Positions 25,502 to 34,581 of a stretch of DNA of 47,597 nucleotides are shown here, in pieces. The stretch covers positions 1-47,597 of the forward strand of contig JACUTT010000013.1 in the NCBI GenBank assembly GCA_014859655.1, read 5' to 3'. The position numbers were made by a program, and so were the translations under genes. The notes beneath the pieces are model-generated. The model was given only the letters and a program-made list of their open reading frames with translations, searched no databases and had not been told where the DNA came from. Position 1 is the stretch's first letter, and each line of letters begins with the position of its first letter. Source of the stretch: Campylobacterales bacterium (lineage in GTDB: Bacteria > Campylobacterota > Campylobacteria > Campylobacterales > Sulfurimonadaceae).

Positions 25502-25978
25502 ATGGCGCGTCGCGGCAGCGGACTCTTTTCCGTCAGCACGCTTCTGGCCTCCTTTTTCGGCGCAGGCATGATCGCCATTGCCTTCGCCTACTTCAACTAC
25601 AAATTTCAAGAATACAAATTTATCAATTTTAACGAATGGCTTGTGTATGAGCAGGGCAAGATCTTCATCCCGGATGAGGAGCGCTATCTCATCATCTTCT
25701 ACAGCTCAAAACAAGCCGGCAACGTAGAAAACATCAACAAACTCGACACAAAATACAAAATTCTAGCCATTGACTACTACCAGCAGGATTTCCCCAGCCA
25801 CGAGAAGGTCACCTTTGTACGCTCAGGCACCAACACAATCTTGAAGATCATCCAGCGTTTTAACATATATACAACGCCTTCAGTGTTTATTATCAAAAAA
25901 GTCAAAGATGGTCTTTATAAACAAGATAGTATCATTGCGGAATTAGACACAATTAACGATATCCCAGATGAGCTCTAG
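25502..25978 (+). CDS. Membrane-anchored thioredoxin-fold-like protein without CXXC
   Basis: 158 residues. A basic start (MARRGSG) leads into one membrane helix (about residues 10-32), so the rest probably faces the periplasm. The soluble part follows a thioredoxin-like order: a strand YLIIFYSS where CXXC would follow, here SSKQAGN, then a strand [10 protein letters not shown], and a cis-proline-like [12 protein letters not shown]. There is not a single cysteine in the protein. It lies three bases after trxA and just before trxB. A chaperone-like or redox-inactive scaffold role is possible, but the fold itself is an inference. Confidence 0.6.
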   Translation: MARRGSGLFSVSTLLASFFGAGMIAIAFAYFNYKFQEYKFINFNEWLVYEQGKIFIPDEERYLIIFYSSKQAGNVENINKLDTKYKILAIDYYQQDFPSHEKVTFVRSGTNTILKIIQRFNIYTTPSVFIIKKVKDGLYKQDSIIAELDTINDIPDEL

Positions 25979-25988
25979 AAGGAAAACA

Positions 25989-26930
25989 ATGTTAGATTTA
26001 GCGATTATCGGCGGCGGACCGGCAGGACTTACTGCGGGCCTGTATGCAACACGCGGCGGTTTAGACAATGTAACAATGTTTGAAAAAGGGATGCCCGGCG
26101 GACAGATAACCGGCAGTTCAGAGATCGAAAACTATCCCGGTGTGACAGGCGAGATCTCGGGTATGGACTTGATGATGCCCTGGCCTGAACAGTGTCAAAA
26201 GTTTGGACTTAAGCACTCGATGGTAGAAGTTTTGAGCGTTGAGCATAAAAGTGACGGCACCTTTACAATTCACAAGGGCGACCGCACGAGCGAAGATGCT
26301 TTGGCTGTGGTCATCTGCACGGGTTCAACACCCAAACGTGTCGGTTTCAAAGGCGAAGACGATCTTTTCGGCAAGGGTGTTTCTACCTGTGCAACCTGTG
26401 ACGGTTTTTTCTACAAGAAAAAAGAGGTCGCTGTTATAGGCGGGGGAGATACGGCACTTGAAGAGTCGCTTTATCTGGCTAAGATCTGTTCTAAGGTCTA
26501 TCTTGTCCACCGCCGTGACAAGTTCAGAGCCGCGCCAAACACCATCAAGCGTGTCATGGAAACAGAAAACATAGAGCTTGTCTTAAATGCGACTCCCGAA
26601 GAAGTCTATGGGGACGCGATGGGTGTAACAGGGTTGAAGGTCAACACAGCTGAGGGAATACGTGATATTCCTGTTCCGGGCGTGTTTACCTTTGTCGGGA
26701 TGAATGTCAACAATGAGGTCCTCAAAAAAGAGGACGACAGCGCCATCTGTGAGCTGAACGAGCAGGGCGAGGTGATCGTTGATCTTCGTATGCGCACCTC
26801 CACTCCTGGTCTTTTTGCGGCAGGAGACATACGAATAGTTGCGCCCAAGCAGGTTGTCTGTGCAGCAGGCGACGGAGCAGTTGCAGCGATCAGCGCCATT
26901 GCTTATATAGATGAAAAATTGAACGGATAG
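25989..26930 (+). CDS. trxB: Thioredoxin reductase
   Basis: 313 residues. FAD- and NADPH-dependent reduction of thioredoxin. Motifs in order: [16 protein letters not shown] (FAD), [16 protein letters not shown] (redox-active CATC), [15 protein letters not shown] (NADPH), and a C-terminal GLFAAGDIR. The ATG at 25989 with AGAAGGA 7 bases upstream is preferred over an in-frame start at 25968, because it gives the standard N-terminus. Confidence 0.97.
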   Translation: MLDLAIIGGGPAGLTAGLYATRGGLDNVTMFEKGMPGGQITGSSEIENYPGVTGEISGMDLMMPWPEQCQKFGLKHSMVEVLSVEHKSDGTFTIHKGDRTSEDALAVVICTGSTPKRVGFKGEDDLFGKGVSTCATCDGFFYKKKEVAVIGGGDTALEESLYLAKICSKVYLVHRRDKFRAAPNTIKRVMETENIELVLNATPEEVYGDAMGVTGLKVNTAEGIRDIPVPGVFTFVGMNVNNEVLKKEDDSAICELNEQGEVIVDLRMRTSTPGLFAAGDIRIVAPKQVVCAAGDGAVAAISAIAYIDEKLNG

Positions 26931-26932
26931 AG

Positions 26933-27706
26933 ATGATGATAAAAGTCGGTGTGTATGGCGGAACTGGGCGCGTTGGCAAGCTTCTGATAGAAGATTTGAG
27001 GTGCGATGAGAGTGTAGGGTTAAGCTGCGTTTTTGTACGAAATGAGCTGGAGTTTGCTATAGAGCCTTCGGTCCTGGTCACAAATGATCTGGACTCATTT
27101 TTAAATGCTTGTGATGTTGTTATTGATTTTTCGCTTCCTGAGGCCACGCAGGCACTCTTGGAAAAAAGTCTGAAAACACCCAAGCCTTTAGTGATAGCGA
27201 CCACAGGTTTGAATGCGCACCAGTTTAACCTGATGGCACAAGCCAGCGAGTCTATGCCGATCTTGTATGCGACAAACATGTCTCTGGGCGTAGCTATTCT
27301 CTCAAAGCTTGTAGAGCAGGCCTCGCGCGCACTTGAAGGCTTCGATATCGAGATCGTCGAGATGCACCACAAACACAAAAAAGATGCTCCAAGCGGTACG
27401 GCATTGACTTTAGCGGAGTCAGCGGCCAAAGGACGTGAGCTTGATCTTGACAAGGTCCGCATCAGCGGACGAAACGGCAACATAGGCGAGCGTACAAAAG
27501 ACGAGATCGCTGTTATGGCACTGCGCGGCGGCGACATAGTCGGGCGCCATACGGTGGGCTTTTATAATGAGGGTGAGTTCCTTGAACTTAACCACACAGC
27601 AACTTCACGCCACACCTTTTCAAAAGGTTCACTGCGTGCTTCAAAATGGCTTGTAACTCAACCGAGCGGCCTCTATACGATATCAGACTGCCTAGGATTA
27701 GAATAA
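26933..27706 (+). CDS. dapB: 4-hydroxy-tetrahydrodipicolinate reductase
   Basis: 257 residues. Makes tetrahydrodipicolinate for lysine and peptidoglycan. Rossmann start VGVYGGTGRVGKLL; VIDFSLPEAT; IATTGLN; the catalytic EMHHKHKKDAPSGTAL; and GDIVGRHTVGF. Either of two adjacent ATGs (26933, 26936) may be used. It is close to trxB and abuts purF. Confidence 0.96.
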   Translation: MMIKVGVYGGTGRVGKLLIEDLRCDESVGLSCVFVRNELEFAIEPSVLVTNDLDSFLNACDVVIDFSLPEATQALLEKSLKTPKPLVIATTGLNAHQFNLMAQASESMPILYATNMSLGVAILSKLVEQASRALEGFDIEIVEMHHKHKKDAPSGTALTLAESAAKGRELDLDKVRISGRNGNIGERTKDEIAVMALRGGDIVGRHTVGFYNEGEFLELNHTATSRHTFSKGSLRASKWLVTQPSGLYTISDCLGLE

Positions 27707-29059
27707 ATGCAAAGAGAATTAAATGAAAAATGTGCGGTTGTCGGAATATTTGACCATCCCGAAGCCTCAAAGCTAGCCTACTTTTCGCTTCACAGTCTTC
27801 AGCATCGCGGCCAGGAAGCCTGCGGTATCAGCTCGGCGGACGGCATAAAAGTACACACAATAAAAGACAGGGGTCTGGTATCTCAGGTCTTTACCGATGA
27901 AAAGATCAAAACGCTCAAGGGAACCTCGGCTATCGGCCACAACCGCTACTCGACTGCCGGAGATGACTCTATCTTGGATGCACAGCCGGTATTTGCACGT
28001 TATGACCTGGGCGAGATGGCCATTGTACATAACGGAAACCTCACTAATGCCAAGGAGGTGCGCGACAGACTGATCAAAAGAGGGGCGATCTTCCAGACCT
28101 TTATGGACACGGAGAACCTTATCCACCTGATCGCCAAAAGCGAAGAGAGAAAACTTCTAGACCGCATTATCGACGCGGTAAAAAAGATCGAGGGAGCCTA
28201 CTCTCTGGTCTTTTTGAGCCGTACAAAGATGTTTGCTATGCGCGATCCTTACGGCTTGCGCCCGCTTAGTCTTGGGAAGGTGGGAAATGGATACATCGTT
28301 GCCTCTGAAACCTGTGCCTTTGACCTTGTCGGCGCTGAGTTTATTCGTGATGTCGAACCGGGGGAACTTCTGGTATTTGAAGAGGGCAAAGAACCGAAAT
28401 CTATTAAAATATTTGAGCCGACACCCAAACACTGCATCTTCGAGTATGTTTATTTTGCCCGTCCGGATTCAGACGTCTTCGGCCAGAATGTTTACCAGAT
28501 GCGTAAAAATATGGGACGCAAGCTCGCCTACATCGATCCGATAGAAGCGGATATGATCGTGCCTGTTCCTGATGGCGGTGTTCCTGCTGCCATCGGCTAT
28601 TCGCAGGAGAGCGGGATCCCTTACGAGCTCGGCATTATGCGAAACCACTACATCGGGCGTACCTTTATTGAGCCGACCCAGCAGATGCGTGATCTCAAGG
28701 TAAAGATGAAACTCTCGCCGATCACTTCGCTTATCAAGGGCAAAAAGCTTATTGTCGTCGATGACTCCATTGTACGCGGAACGACCAGCAAGCGAATCGT
28801 CAAGATGCTCAAAGAAGCAGGCGCGGCAGAGGTGCATATGCGTATCTCCTCTCCTCCGACAACGGATCCCTGCTATTACGGTATAGATACACCCGACAAA
28901 GAGAACCTGATCGCGGCCAACATGAGCAATCAGGAAATGTGCGACTTTATGGGCGCAGACTCTCTGGCCTATCTTTCGCATGACGCACTCTTGGAGAGTG
29001 TAAACGCCGTAGATTCTCAGTATTGTACTGCCTGTTTTACCGGGAAATACCTCTACTAA
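27707..29059 (+). CDS. purF: Amidophosphoribosyltransferase
   Basis: 450 residues. First committed step of purine synthesis, using glutamine and PRPP. The short propeptide MQRELNEK precedes Cys9, which becomes the N-terminal nucleophile. HSLQHRGQEACGIS and GHNRYSTAG are glutaminase motifs; LIVVDDSIVRGTTSKRIV is the PRPP loop. Cys in CIFEYVYFARPDS, DPCYYGIDTP and YCTACFTGKY match the 4Fe-4S ligands of the Bacillus subtilis type, so the enzyme probably carries an oxygen-sensitive cluster. Confidence 0.97.
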   Translation: MQRELNEKCAVVGIFDHPEASKLAYFSLHSLQHRGQEACGISSADGIKVHTIKDRGLVSQVFTDEKIKTLKGTSAIGHNRYSTAGDDSILDAQPVFARYDLGEMAIVHNGNLTNAKEVRDRLIKRGAIFQTFMDTENLIHLIAKSEERKLLDRIIDAVKKIEGAYSLVFLSRTKMFAMRDPYGLRPLSLGKVGNGYIVASETCAFDLVGAEFIRDVEPGELLVFEEGKEPKSIKIFEPTPKHCIFEYVYFARPDSDVFGQNVYQMRKNMGRKLAYIDPIEADMIVPVPDGGVPAAIGYSQESGIPYELGIMRNHYIGRTFIEPTQQMRDLKVKMKLSPITSLIKGKKLIVVDDSIVRGTTSKRIVKMLKEAGAAEVHMRISSPPTTDPCYYGIDTPDKENLIAANMSNQEMCDFMGADSLAYLSHDALLESVNAVDSQYCTACFTGKYLY

Positions 29060-29060
29060 T

Positions 29061-30020
29061 ATGAAGCAGGTTCATACTTTTGGGGAATACCTCAAAAACA
29101 AGTTCGGTGAAAAAGTCTATAAGGCACCCATCTCAATCTCGGGATTTACCTGTCCCAACATTGATGGAACAGTTGCCCGCGGAGGATGTACCTTCTGCGA
29201 AAATGACTCTTTTTCCCCCAGTCTTGACGGCGTTCAGGAACTAAAAGGCTTTCATCTCAATCTCTCCTCAACACAAAACCCCTACCTGGACAAACAGCTT
29301 CTCCAGCTTGAAAAACAGTTTGAAGTGATCTCTTCCAAGGCGAAGCGCGAGTATGGAGCGAAAAAGTTTCTGGTCTACTTCCAATCCTTTACCAACACCT
29401 ACGCCCCTTTCGATACCCTGAAAGCTCTCTATGACAAGGCACTTGGCCTTGAGGATGTGGTCGGTTTGAGCATCGGCACACGTTCAGACTCGGTCACTGA
29501 TGAGACCCTGGAGTATCTTGCAGAGCTTAACAAGAGCAAAGAGATCTGGATTGAGTTTGGTATACAGTCGATCTATGATGAGACGCTGGAGCGGATCAAC
29601 CGCGGCCACGACAGTGAAAATGTCAAAACGCTTATACAAAAGTCAAAGGCTCTGGGCTTGCATGTGTGCGGGCATCTTATTTTCGGACTTCCCGGCGAAA
29701 ACAAAGAGATGATGCTAAACACGGCAAAAAAAGCCTACGAATGGGGAATAGACTCCGTCAAATACCACCCGCTCTACGTCGTCAAACGAACAGCGCTGGC
29801 CAATGAGTATGCGCGAGGTGAGTTTCAGCCTATAACAGAAGATGTCTATCTGGATGTGCTGCTCGAAGCGATACAGATGAAACCCTCCGATGTCTCTGTT
29901 CAAAGGATTACGGCAGGTGTGGATGACAGTTCTCTGATCGCACCGCAATGGTGCCGAGACAGAAACACCCAGATCAGAAACATCAATAAAAAGCTAAAAA
30001 CGGTAGGATTGAAATACTGA
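29061..30020 (+). CDS. TIGR01212 (YhcC)-family radical SAM protein
   Basis: 319 residues. The cluster motif is spread over FTCPNIDGTVARGGCTFC (C-X12-C-X2-C), typical of the YhcC/TIGR01212 group near the Elp3-like radical SAM enzymes. Further segments: YFQSFTNTYAPFD, GLSIGTRSD, WIEFGIQS and GLHVCGHLIFGLPGE. The reaction is unknown for the family. It begins right after purF. Confidence 0.85.
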   Translation: MKQVHTFGEYLKNKFGEKVYKAPISISGFTCPNIDGTVARGGCTFCENDSFSPSLDGVQELKGFHLNLSSTQNPYLDKQLLQLEKQFEVISSKAKREYGAKKFLVYFQSFTNTYAPFDTLKALYDKALGLEDVVGLSIGTRSDSVTDETLEYLAELNKSKEIWIEFGIQSIYDETLERINRGHDSENVKTLIQKSKALGLHVCGHLIFGLPGENKEMMLNTAKKAYEWGIDSVKYHPLYVVKRTALANEYARGEFQPITEDVYLDVLLEAIQMKPSDVSVQRITAGVDDSSLIAPQWCRDRNTQIRNINKKLKTVGLKY

Positions 30021-30033
30021 CACATCCAGGCCT

Positions 30034-30056
30034 TTAGGAGTGTGTACGGCTCCTAA
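30034..30056. terminator. Hairpin between convergent genes
   Basis: TTAGGAG pairs with CTCCTAA around a nine-base loop. It lies just after the radical SAM gene and overlaps the stop codon of the minus-strand DUF2393 gene, so it could end transcription in both directions. T runs are weak. Confidence 0.4.
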
Positions 30057-30607
30057 TGTGCTGTGATAGAGGTGAACTGCGCTACATGTTTGAAGTAGGG
30101 TGGGTAGGGCATCTTCACTCTGAAAGAGACTACTTCTCCGGGGGGAATATTTTTAGCGACGACAAACTCATGTTCAACTTTTTGTGCTCTGTCGCTTCTC
30201 GTCTCCTGGCCAAAAGAGGTGAAGAAACCTAAGATCCCGCTAGGACGGTAAAGATTTCCCCCTTTCACATTTCCGCTGACATGCCCTTTGTTGACCAGCT
30301 TGACGGTCAGCGTTATCTCGCCTATCTTGTAGTTTCCCGTATTTTTGACGTAACCTGTAAACATTATGGTCTCATTGCGCAGTATGCGGGTGTTTTTCAC
30401 ACCATACAAGGTGGCGACCTTCGTATACTTGTCAATGGCCATCAGTGAAAATGCAGCGGCGGTCACAATGACTAAAAAAGAGGAGAAGATCATAGAAAGC
30501 ATGGTATTTTGGTTTTTTTCTCTGAGTGAGAGCAGCGCCAAAAGCACAAAGAGTGTGGCAAAGATGATGATCGCTAGCCAGTGCCAGATGGTTAAATAAG
30601 TGCTCAT
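30053..30607 (-). CDS. DUF2393-like membrane protein, copy 1
   Basis: 184 residues. Two N-terminal membrane helices (about 7-26 and 37-58) are followed by a beta-rich outer domain with the phrase FTGYVKNTGNYKIGEITLTV. It matches the layout of DUF2393 proteins of Campylobacterota. It overlaps the upstream paralogue by 4 bases; the two share the layout of helices plus 'link-gap' domain (GYVKNTGNYKIG versus GKLKNLGQQSF) and probably arose by duplication. Function unknown; a heteromeric pair is an inference. Confidence 0.65.
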   Translation of the reverse strand: MSTYLTIWHWLAIIIFATLFVLLALLSLREKNQNTMLSMIFSSFLVIVTAAAFSLMAIDKYTKVATLYGVKNTRILRNETIMFTGYVKNTGNYKIGEITLTVKLVNKGHVSGNVKGGNLYRPSGILGFFTSFGQETRSDRAQKVEHEFVVAKNIPPGEVVSFRVKMPYPPYFKHVAQFTSITAH

Positions 30608-31131
30608 AAGCAGTCTGCCTTTACTGAAGTGTTATAGTCGTCTGCATAGGTAAAAGGTTCCATGACAAGTTTGAACTCAAGCGTCTCATTGACGGGAAGT
30701 TCTTTTTCATAAACCATTGAGATATGCCAAAAAGGCTCTAAAAAACAGAGCATCTCTTCATAAAAGTTTGTCGCCCCTTTGCAGGCACTTGCGGTGATGG
30801 TGCATTTTTTGAAGCTCTGTTGCCCTAGGTTTTTGAGCTTTCCTTTGATGATCAGCGCCTCTGAAAACTCGAGTTTTTTGACCACAAGATCAGATATCTC
30901 TGTTTTGTAGAGTTTGCCATGGGTATACTGATACCCGAAGATCGGCCCGGCAATGATAACGACAAGGGCAAGAAGAACAAGAAACAAAGAGAGGCTTACC
31001 TGCTTGCGAAGCACGATGGCTAGAAGCAGTATCAGAAGATAGAGTGTGGCAAATGAAGCAAAAAAGACGTAGTCATAGGTATGCAGTGAGTCTGCAAAAT
31101 CCAGAAGTGCCGATTTTATTCTTTGTGTCAA
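30604..31131 (-). CDS. DUF2393-like membrane protein, copy 2
   Basis: 175 residues. Two membrane helices near residues 20-42 and 47-68 precede an outer domain with LIIKGKLKNLGQQSFKKCTI and a C-terminal LEFKLVMEPFTYADDY. It has four or five Cys (KCTITASACK, MLCFLE and the terminal DCL) whereas copy 1 has none, so the two are not redundant in detail. It follows hisIE by five bases on the minus strand. Confidence 0.65.
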   Translation of the reverse strand: MTQRIKSALLDFADSLHTYDYVFFASFATLYLLILLLAIVLRKQVSLSLFLVLLALVVIIAGPIFGYQYTHGKLYKTEISDLVVKKLEFSEALIIKGKLKNLGQQSFKKCTITASACKGATNFYEEMLCFLEPFWHISMVYEKELPVNETLEFKLVMEPFTYADDYNTSVKADCL

Positions 31132-31136
31132 AGCGC

Positions 31137-31817
31137 TTAACTCTCCCGTGAATTTTTTTCGGCTATCCCGCTTATGTTAAAACGGCGAGCAAGCTCTTGT
31201 TTGACGCGGTCAGGTGAGATGTTCTTCAGTCCCAAGGCCACCAGAGAGTGGTAGACAAGATCGGCCGCCTCGTAGATGATCTCCTCTTCATTGTCGTCTT
31301 TCACAGCAAAACAGAACTCTCCAGCCTCTTCTACGATTTTTTTCAGGATTGTGTTCTCACCCTTGGCAAAGAGTTTGGCCGTCCATGAACTCTGTGGATC
31401 GGCATTTTTACGTTCAAGGATAGTGTGATACAGTTCGTCTATCACACCGTAAAGCGCAGCGGTGTCAACCTGAGCCTCGCTGATCGTCTTTCCTGTCTCG
31501 ATGTTGGTAAAGAAACATGACTTGCGCCCGGTATGACAGGCCACGCCCTCTTGGATGACCTTGATCAGCAGGGTGTCATTGTCGCAGTCGAGCAAAAACT
31601 CCTGGATGCTCTGTGTATGGCCACTTGTCTCGCCTTTTTTCCAGATGCGTTGTTTGGAACGTGAATAGTAGTGTGCGATCTTCGTTCTCAAGGAGAGTTC
31701 CAGCGCCTCTTTGTTCATGTAGGCCATCATCAAGACCTCATTGCTGCTGCTCTCTTGAACGATAACAGGGAGGAGTTCGGATTTTTGCCAGTCTATGGTG
31801 TTGATTGCAGTTTGCAT
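31137..31817 (-). CDS. hisI: Bifunctional phosphoribosyl-AMP cyclohydrolase / phosphoribosyl-ATP pyrophosphatase
   Basis: 226 residues, the HisIE fusion performing steps 2 and 3 of histidine synthesis. The HisI half (about 1-110) has MMAYMNKEALELSL, HYYSRSKQRIWKKGETSGH and the zinc-site segment CDNDTLL / GVACHTGRKSCF. The HisE half has WTAKLFAKGENTILKKIVEE and AADLVYHSLVAL. Located between DUF2393 copy 2 and the SPFH gene. Confidence 0.95.
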   Translation of the reverse strand: MQTAINTIDWQKSELLPVIVQESSSNEVLMMAYMNKEALELSLRTKIAHYYSRSKQRIWKKGETSGHTQSIQEFLLDCDNDTLLIKVIQEGVACHTGRKSCFFTNIETGKTISEAQVDTAALYGVIDELYHTILERKNADPQSSWTAKLFAKGENTILKKIVEEAGEFCFAVKDDNEEEIIYEAADLVYHSLVALGLKNISPDRVKQELARRFNISGIAEKNSRES

Positions 31818-31845
31818 AGGGTTTCTTTGTAAAAAGTATTGAACA

Positions 31846-31900
31846 AAATCGGCAGATACCGATTTGATTTAAGACTTTGGCCTGAAGCAGAGGCTTCAGG
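31846..31900 (-). terminator. Two hairpins downstream of the SPFH gene
   Basis: CCTGAAGC (31881-31888) pairs with GCTTCAGG (31893-31900) about ten bases after the SPFH stop as read on the minus strand. A second hairpin, AAATCGG/CCGATTT (31846-31865), lies between it and hisIE. T runs are poor, so they may attenuate rather than stop transcription into hisIE. Confidence 0.4.
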
Positions 31901-31909
31901 TTAAAGGTT

Positions 31910-32980
31910 CTACTCGGCTGTTGAAGAGCGCTGTTGCGGGTTCTTCATGTCAACCCAGATATTTGGTGTTGATCCGCCAGGCGTCAGGAATATCTTCGCA
32001 TCTTTGTTGTCACGAAGCGCATCGTTGAACTTGCCCTGTACCTTCATCTGCTCAAGCTCAAGCAGTTTTGAGGTCAGTGACTGAGCAATAAGCTTGTTCG
32101 CTTTGGCATTGGCATCGGCTTCGATAGTGATGGCTTCGGCCTTACCCTTTGCTTCGATCTTTACTGCTTCGGCCAGACCGCGTGCAGTCTCTGCACGTTT
32201 GAAGGCATCTTGTTTTGCACGTTCAACCTCTTGCTGCGCCTGCTCGACCTGCTGCTTTGCCAACTGAACACGTTCGATCTGCTCTTTTACCTTTACAGGA
32301 AGAACGATCTCGCGAAGCTGAATGGACTCAAGGTATGCCGGTGAGTTTTCAAGAGAGTCTATGCTCTCACGAACGCCCAGATCAATAGCAGTCGCTATCT
32401 CGTTACGTTTTGTCGGCAGAGACTCGGCGTCGTATTTGCCGACAACATTTCTGACCACGTCGCGGACAACAGGATTGACGATCTTCTCTTCCCAGCTGAA
32501 GCCCCAGTTTGAGATAGTCTGTGCTGCAGTCGCCGCATTTAGACGGTACTGAACAGTAAGTTCAATCCCTACAGGAAGACCGCGCTTGTCCAAAATGGTG
32601 ATAGAAGGTTTGATCGTCATACCCTCGCCCGTAGCCGTCGCGCGGTCGATCTTGTCCGCATAGTTGATGATACGGATCTTGGTGTCGACCAGATAGACCT
32701 TTTGGATCACAGGGATGATAAAGTGCAGACCCGGAAGAAGTGCATTGGGGTCATACTTGCCGTTGGTCGCCAGGATGCCGCGCTGCCCCTCTTCGATGAT
32801 TGTAAAAGGTTTTGCAAACATCAAGAGTACAACAAGACCGATGATAAAATAGACAAAGCCTGAGCCTTTGAAGTTGAAGTTGAAGTCAGGCACTTTTGGA
32901 GAGAAGTTTCCTCCGCCTCCGCCGCTATTGTTGTCCGTTTTTTTCTTTTTGTTAAAGTAATCATTCATATCTGTTGCCAT
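31910..32980 (-). CDS. SPFH/prohibitin-family (HflK-like) membrane protein
   Basis: 356 residues. A Gly/Asn-rich cytoplasmic start is followed by one membrane helix (FVYFIIGLVVLLMFAKPFTI, about residues 43-62), the SPFH domain (FTIIEEGQRGILATNGKY and onward), and a long coiled coil of A, E, K and Q (QLAKQQVEQAQQEVERAKQD). SPFH proteins form large membrane rings; the family link to FtsH protease regulation is known for HflK, but no hflC partner is nearby. The stop of the upstream ilvE and this start overlap by one base, an order I recall from Campylobacter. Confidence 0.85.
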   Translation of the reverse strand: MATDMNDYFNKKKKTDNNSGGGGGNFSPKVPDFNFNFKGSGFVYFIIGLVVLLMFAKPFTIIEEGQRGILATNGKYDPNALLPGLHFIIPVIQKVYLVDTKIRIINYADKIDRATATGEGMTIKPSITILDKRGLPVGIELTVQYRLNAATAAQTISNWGFSWEEKIVNPVVRDVVRNVVGKYDAESLPTKRNEIATAIDLGVRESIDSLENSPAYLESIQLREIVLPVKVKEQIERVQLAKQQVEQAQQEVERAKQDAFKRAETARGLAEAVKIEAKGKAEAITIEADANAKANKLIAQSLTSKLLELEQMKVQGKFNDALRDNKDAKIFLTPGGSTPNIWVDMKNPQQRSSTAE

Positions 32981-33909
32981 TAAGCTTCCTTGTTTATGTA
33001 AGTTAAGTAGTGCTCATACTTTGCATTGCGTCCGAAAACGATATCAAAATAGCCACTCTGTATTTTTTCAGTGATCGGGCCGCGTGAACCCTCACCGATG
33101 ATGCGTGCATCAACTTCGCGAACAGGGGTGATCTCAGCCGCTGTTCCTGTTAAGAAGGCTTCTTCAGCAATGTAGACCTCTTCGCGCGTGATGCGGCGGC
33201 GTACGACCTCGTAGCCCATCTCTGCCGCCATTTCGATGACGGTCTTTTGCGTGATGGACTCAAGCGAGTTGTCATTTGGCGGGGTGATAAGCTGCCCGCG
33301 GTAGACCATAAAAAACGAGGCGCCGCTGGCCTCAGCGACATATCCCTGATCATCAAGCAAAAGCGCCTCGTCATAGCCACACTCTATAGCCTCAAACTTT
33401 GCCATCTGGGAGTTGAGATAGTTCGCTGCCGCCTTGGCCTTGCCCATGTTGGAGGTGTTGGCCGGACGTGTCATCGAAGAGATCTTCAGACGGATGCCTT
33501 TTTGCATCCCCTCTTCACCCAGGTAAGCGCCCCATTCCCAGGCCGCTACGACAGTCTCTACGGGTGCTTCTTTGTGGTAGACACCCATCACGCCGTAACC
33601 CAGAAATGCGATAGGGCGAAGATAGACGTTGTCGCCGCTGAACGCGTTCTTTTGCAGAAGCTCGACCTGCGCTTTGTTGAGCTCCTCAACGCTGTATGGG
33701 ATGTCGATCAGGGTCATCTTTGCCGACTCTTTAAGACGCGTAGTGTGATCGTTGAGGCGAAAGATTGCGTAGCCTTTGGCCGTTTTATAAGCCTTTGTCC
33801 CCTCGATGACACTGTTGCCGTAGTGCAGCGTGTGTGATAAAACATGGGTTTGAGCCTCGTTCCAAGGCTTAAACTCTCCATTCATCCAAATGTATTTGGC
33901 TTCGTTCAT
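32980..33909 (-). CDS. ilvE: Branched-chain amino acid aminotransferase
   Basis: 309 residues. Fold-type IV PLP enzyme for the last step of valine, leucine and isoleucine synthesis. Begins MNEAKYIWMNGEFKPWNEAQ; HTLHYGNSVIEGTKAY; KAAANYLNSQMAKFEA (the Schiff-base lysine is in the KAAANY region); GYDEALLLDDQGYVAEASG; and FLTGTAAEITPV. An upstream in-frame ATG at 33930 is rejected, since GGAG precedes the one at 33909 at proper spacing and the family starts here. Confidence 0.95.
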   Translation of the reverse strand: MNEAKYIWMNGEFKPWNEAQTHVLSHTLHYGNSVIEGTKAYKTAKGYAIFRLNDHTTRLKESAKMTLIDIPYSVEELNKAQVELLQKNAFSGDNVYLRPIAFLGYGVMGVYHKEAPVETVVAAWEWGAYLGEEGMQKGIRLKISSMTRPANTSNMGKAKAAANYLNSQMAKFEAIECGYDEALLLDDQGYVAEASGASFFMVYRGQLITPPNDNSLESITQKTVIEMAAEMGYEVVRRRITREEVYIAEEAFLTGTAAEITPVREVDARIIGEGSRGPITEKIQSGYFDIVFGRNAKYEHYLTYINKEA

Positions 33910-33995
33910 TAATGACTCCGAAATTGTCAATTTAAAATTTGCTTATTTTATCCAAAAAGGGATAAAGAGAAGATGAAAGAACCCAAGTGGCTCTT

Positions 33996-34451
33996 CTAGG
34001 AGGGGGTGTTGACCATCCACTGTGAAAATACCTCGAGGTAGTTCCAAAATGACTGGATATTCTCATCTGAGACTCTGCCGCGAAGAGCAGGCAGGAGCAT
34101 GGCGTAGCACTCGAGCCATCTCAGGCGTGCTTTTTCGTTGATACGAAAAGGGGCATGCCGTCCTACCATCTGGGGTGCGCCGCGCGACTCGTTAAAATAG
34201 CTTGGCCCGCCGCAGATCTGTATCATAAAGTCGGCCGCATGTTTTTTTGCCGCCGCAAACTCTTTGGGGTCATTGACAGGAAAAAGAAAGGCAATGTCGC
34301 TCTCTTTGAGTAGTTCGTAGTGGTCGCTGATGAGTTCTCTAAGACCCTCTTCGCCAAGCTGTGTCAAAAACTCGGGATTGGGTTTTGTGACCGGGGGGCG
34401 CAGGCCGAACTGACCGGGGGTGACACTGAGGTTTAAGTTTGAAAAGTTCAT
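33996..34451 (-). CDS. Truncated haemoglobin (group 2/3-like)
   Basis: 151 residues. Small haem globin probably binding O2 or NO. ELISDHYELLKESDIAFLFP is the A-B-C region, and CGGPSYFNESRGAPQMVGRH contains the E-F part before APFRIN, with the proximal His in RHAPFRI. The G-helix tryptophan is in RLRWLECYAMLLP. The 24-residue N-terminal extension (VTPGQFGLRPPVTKPN) is polar and unusual. It is last (promoter-proximal) in the minus-strand group and may be transcribed alone. Confidence 0.8.
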   Translation of the reverse strand: MNFSNLNLSVTPGQFGLRPPVTKPNPEFLTQLGEEGLRELISDHYELLKESDIAFLFPVNDPKEFAAAKKHAADFMIQICGGPSYFNESRGAPQMVGRHAPFRINEKARLRWLECYAMLLPALRGRVSDENIQSFWNYLEVFSQWMVNTPS

Positions 34452-34548
34452 TGATGTCCAATTTTTTATAGTGCCGACATTGTAGAGAAGAAAAATAAAA
34501 TCTTTGTTAAACGGCCGGCATTAGAAATTTTGTTTAAATAAGGCGCGC

Positions 34549-34554
34549 TATAAT
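34549..34554 (+). promoter_or_regulatory. -10 element of the aldehyde dehydrogenase gene
   Basis: TATAAT in GCGCTATAATTG, 28 bases before the ATG at 34582. GAGGTGA provides the ribosome site. Confidence 0.55.
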
Positions 34555-34581
34555 TGTAAAAAATCTAAACGAGGTGACGTT

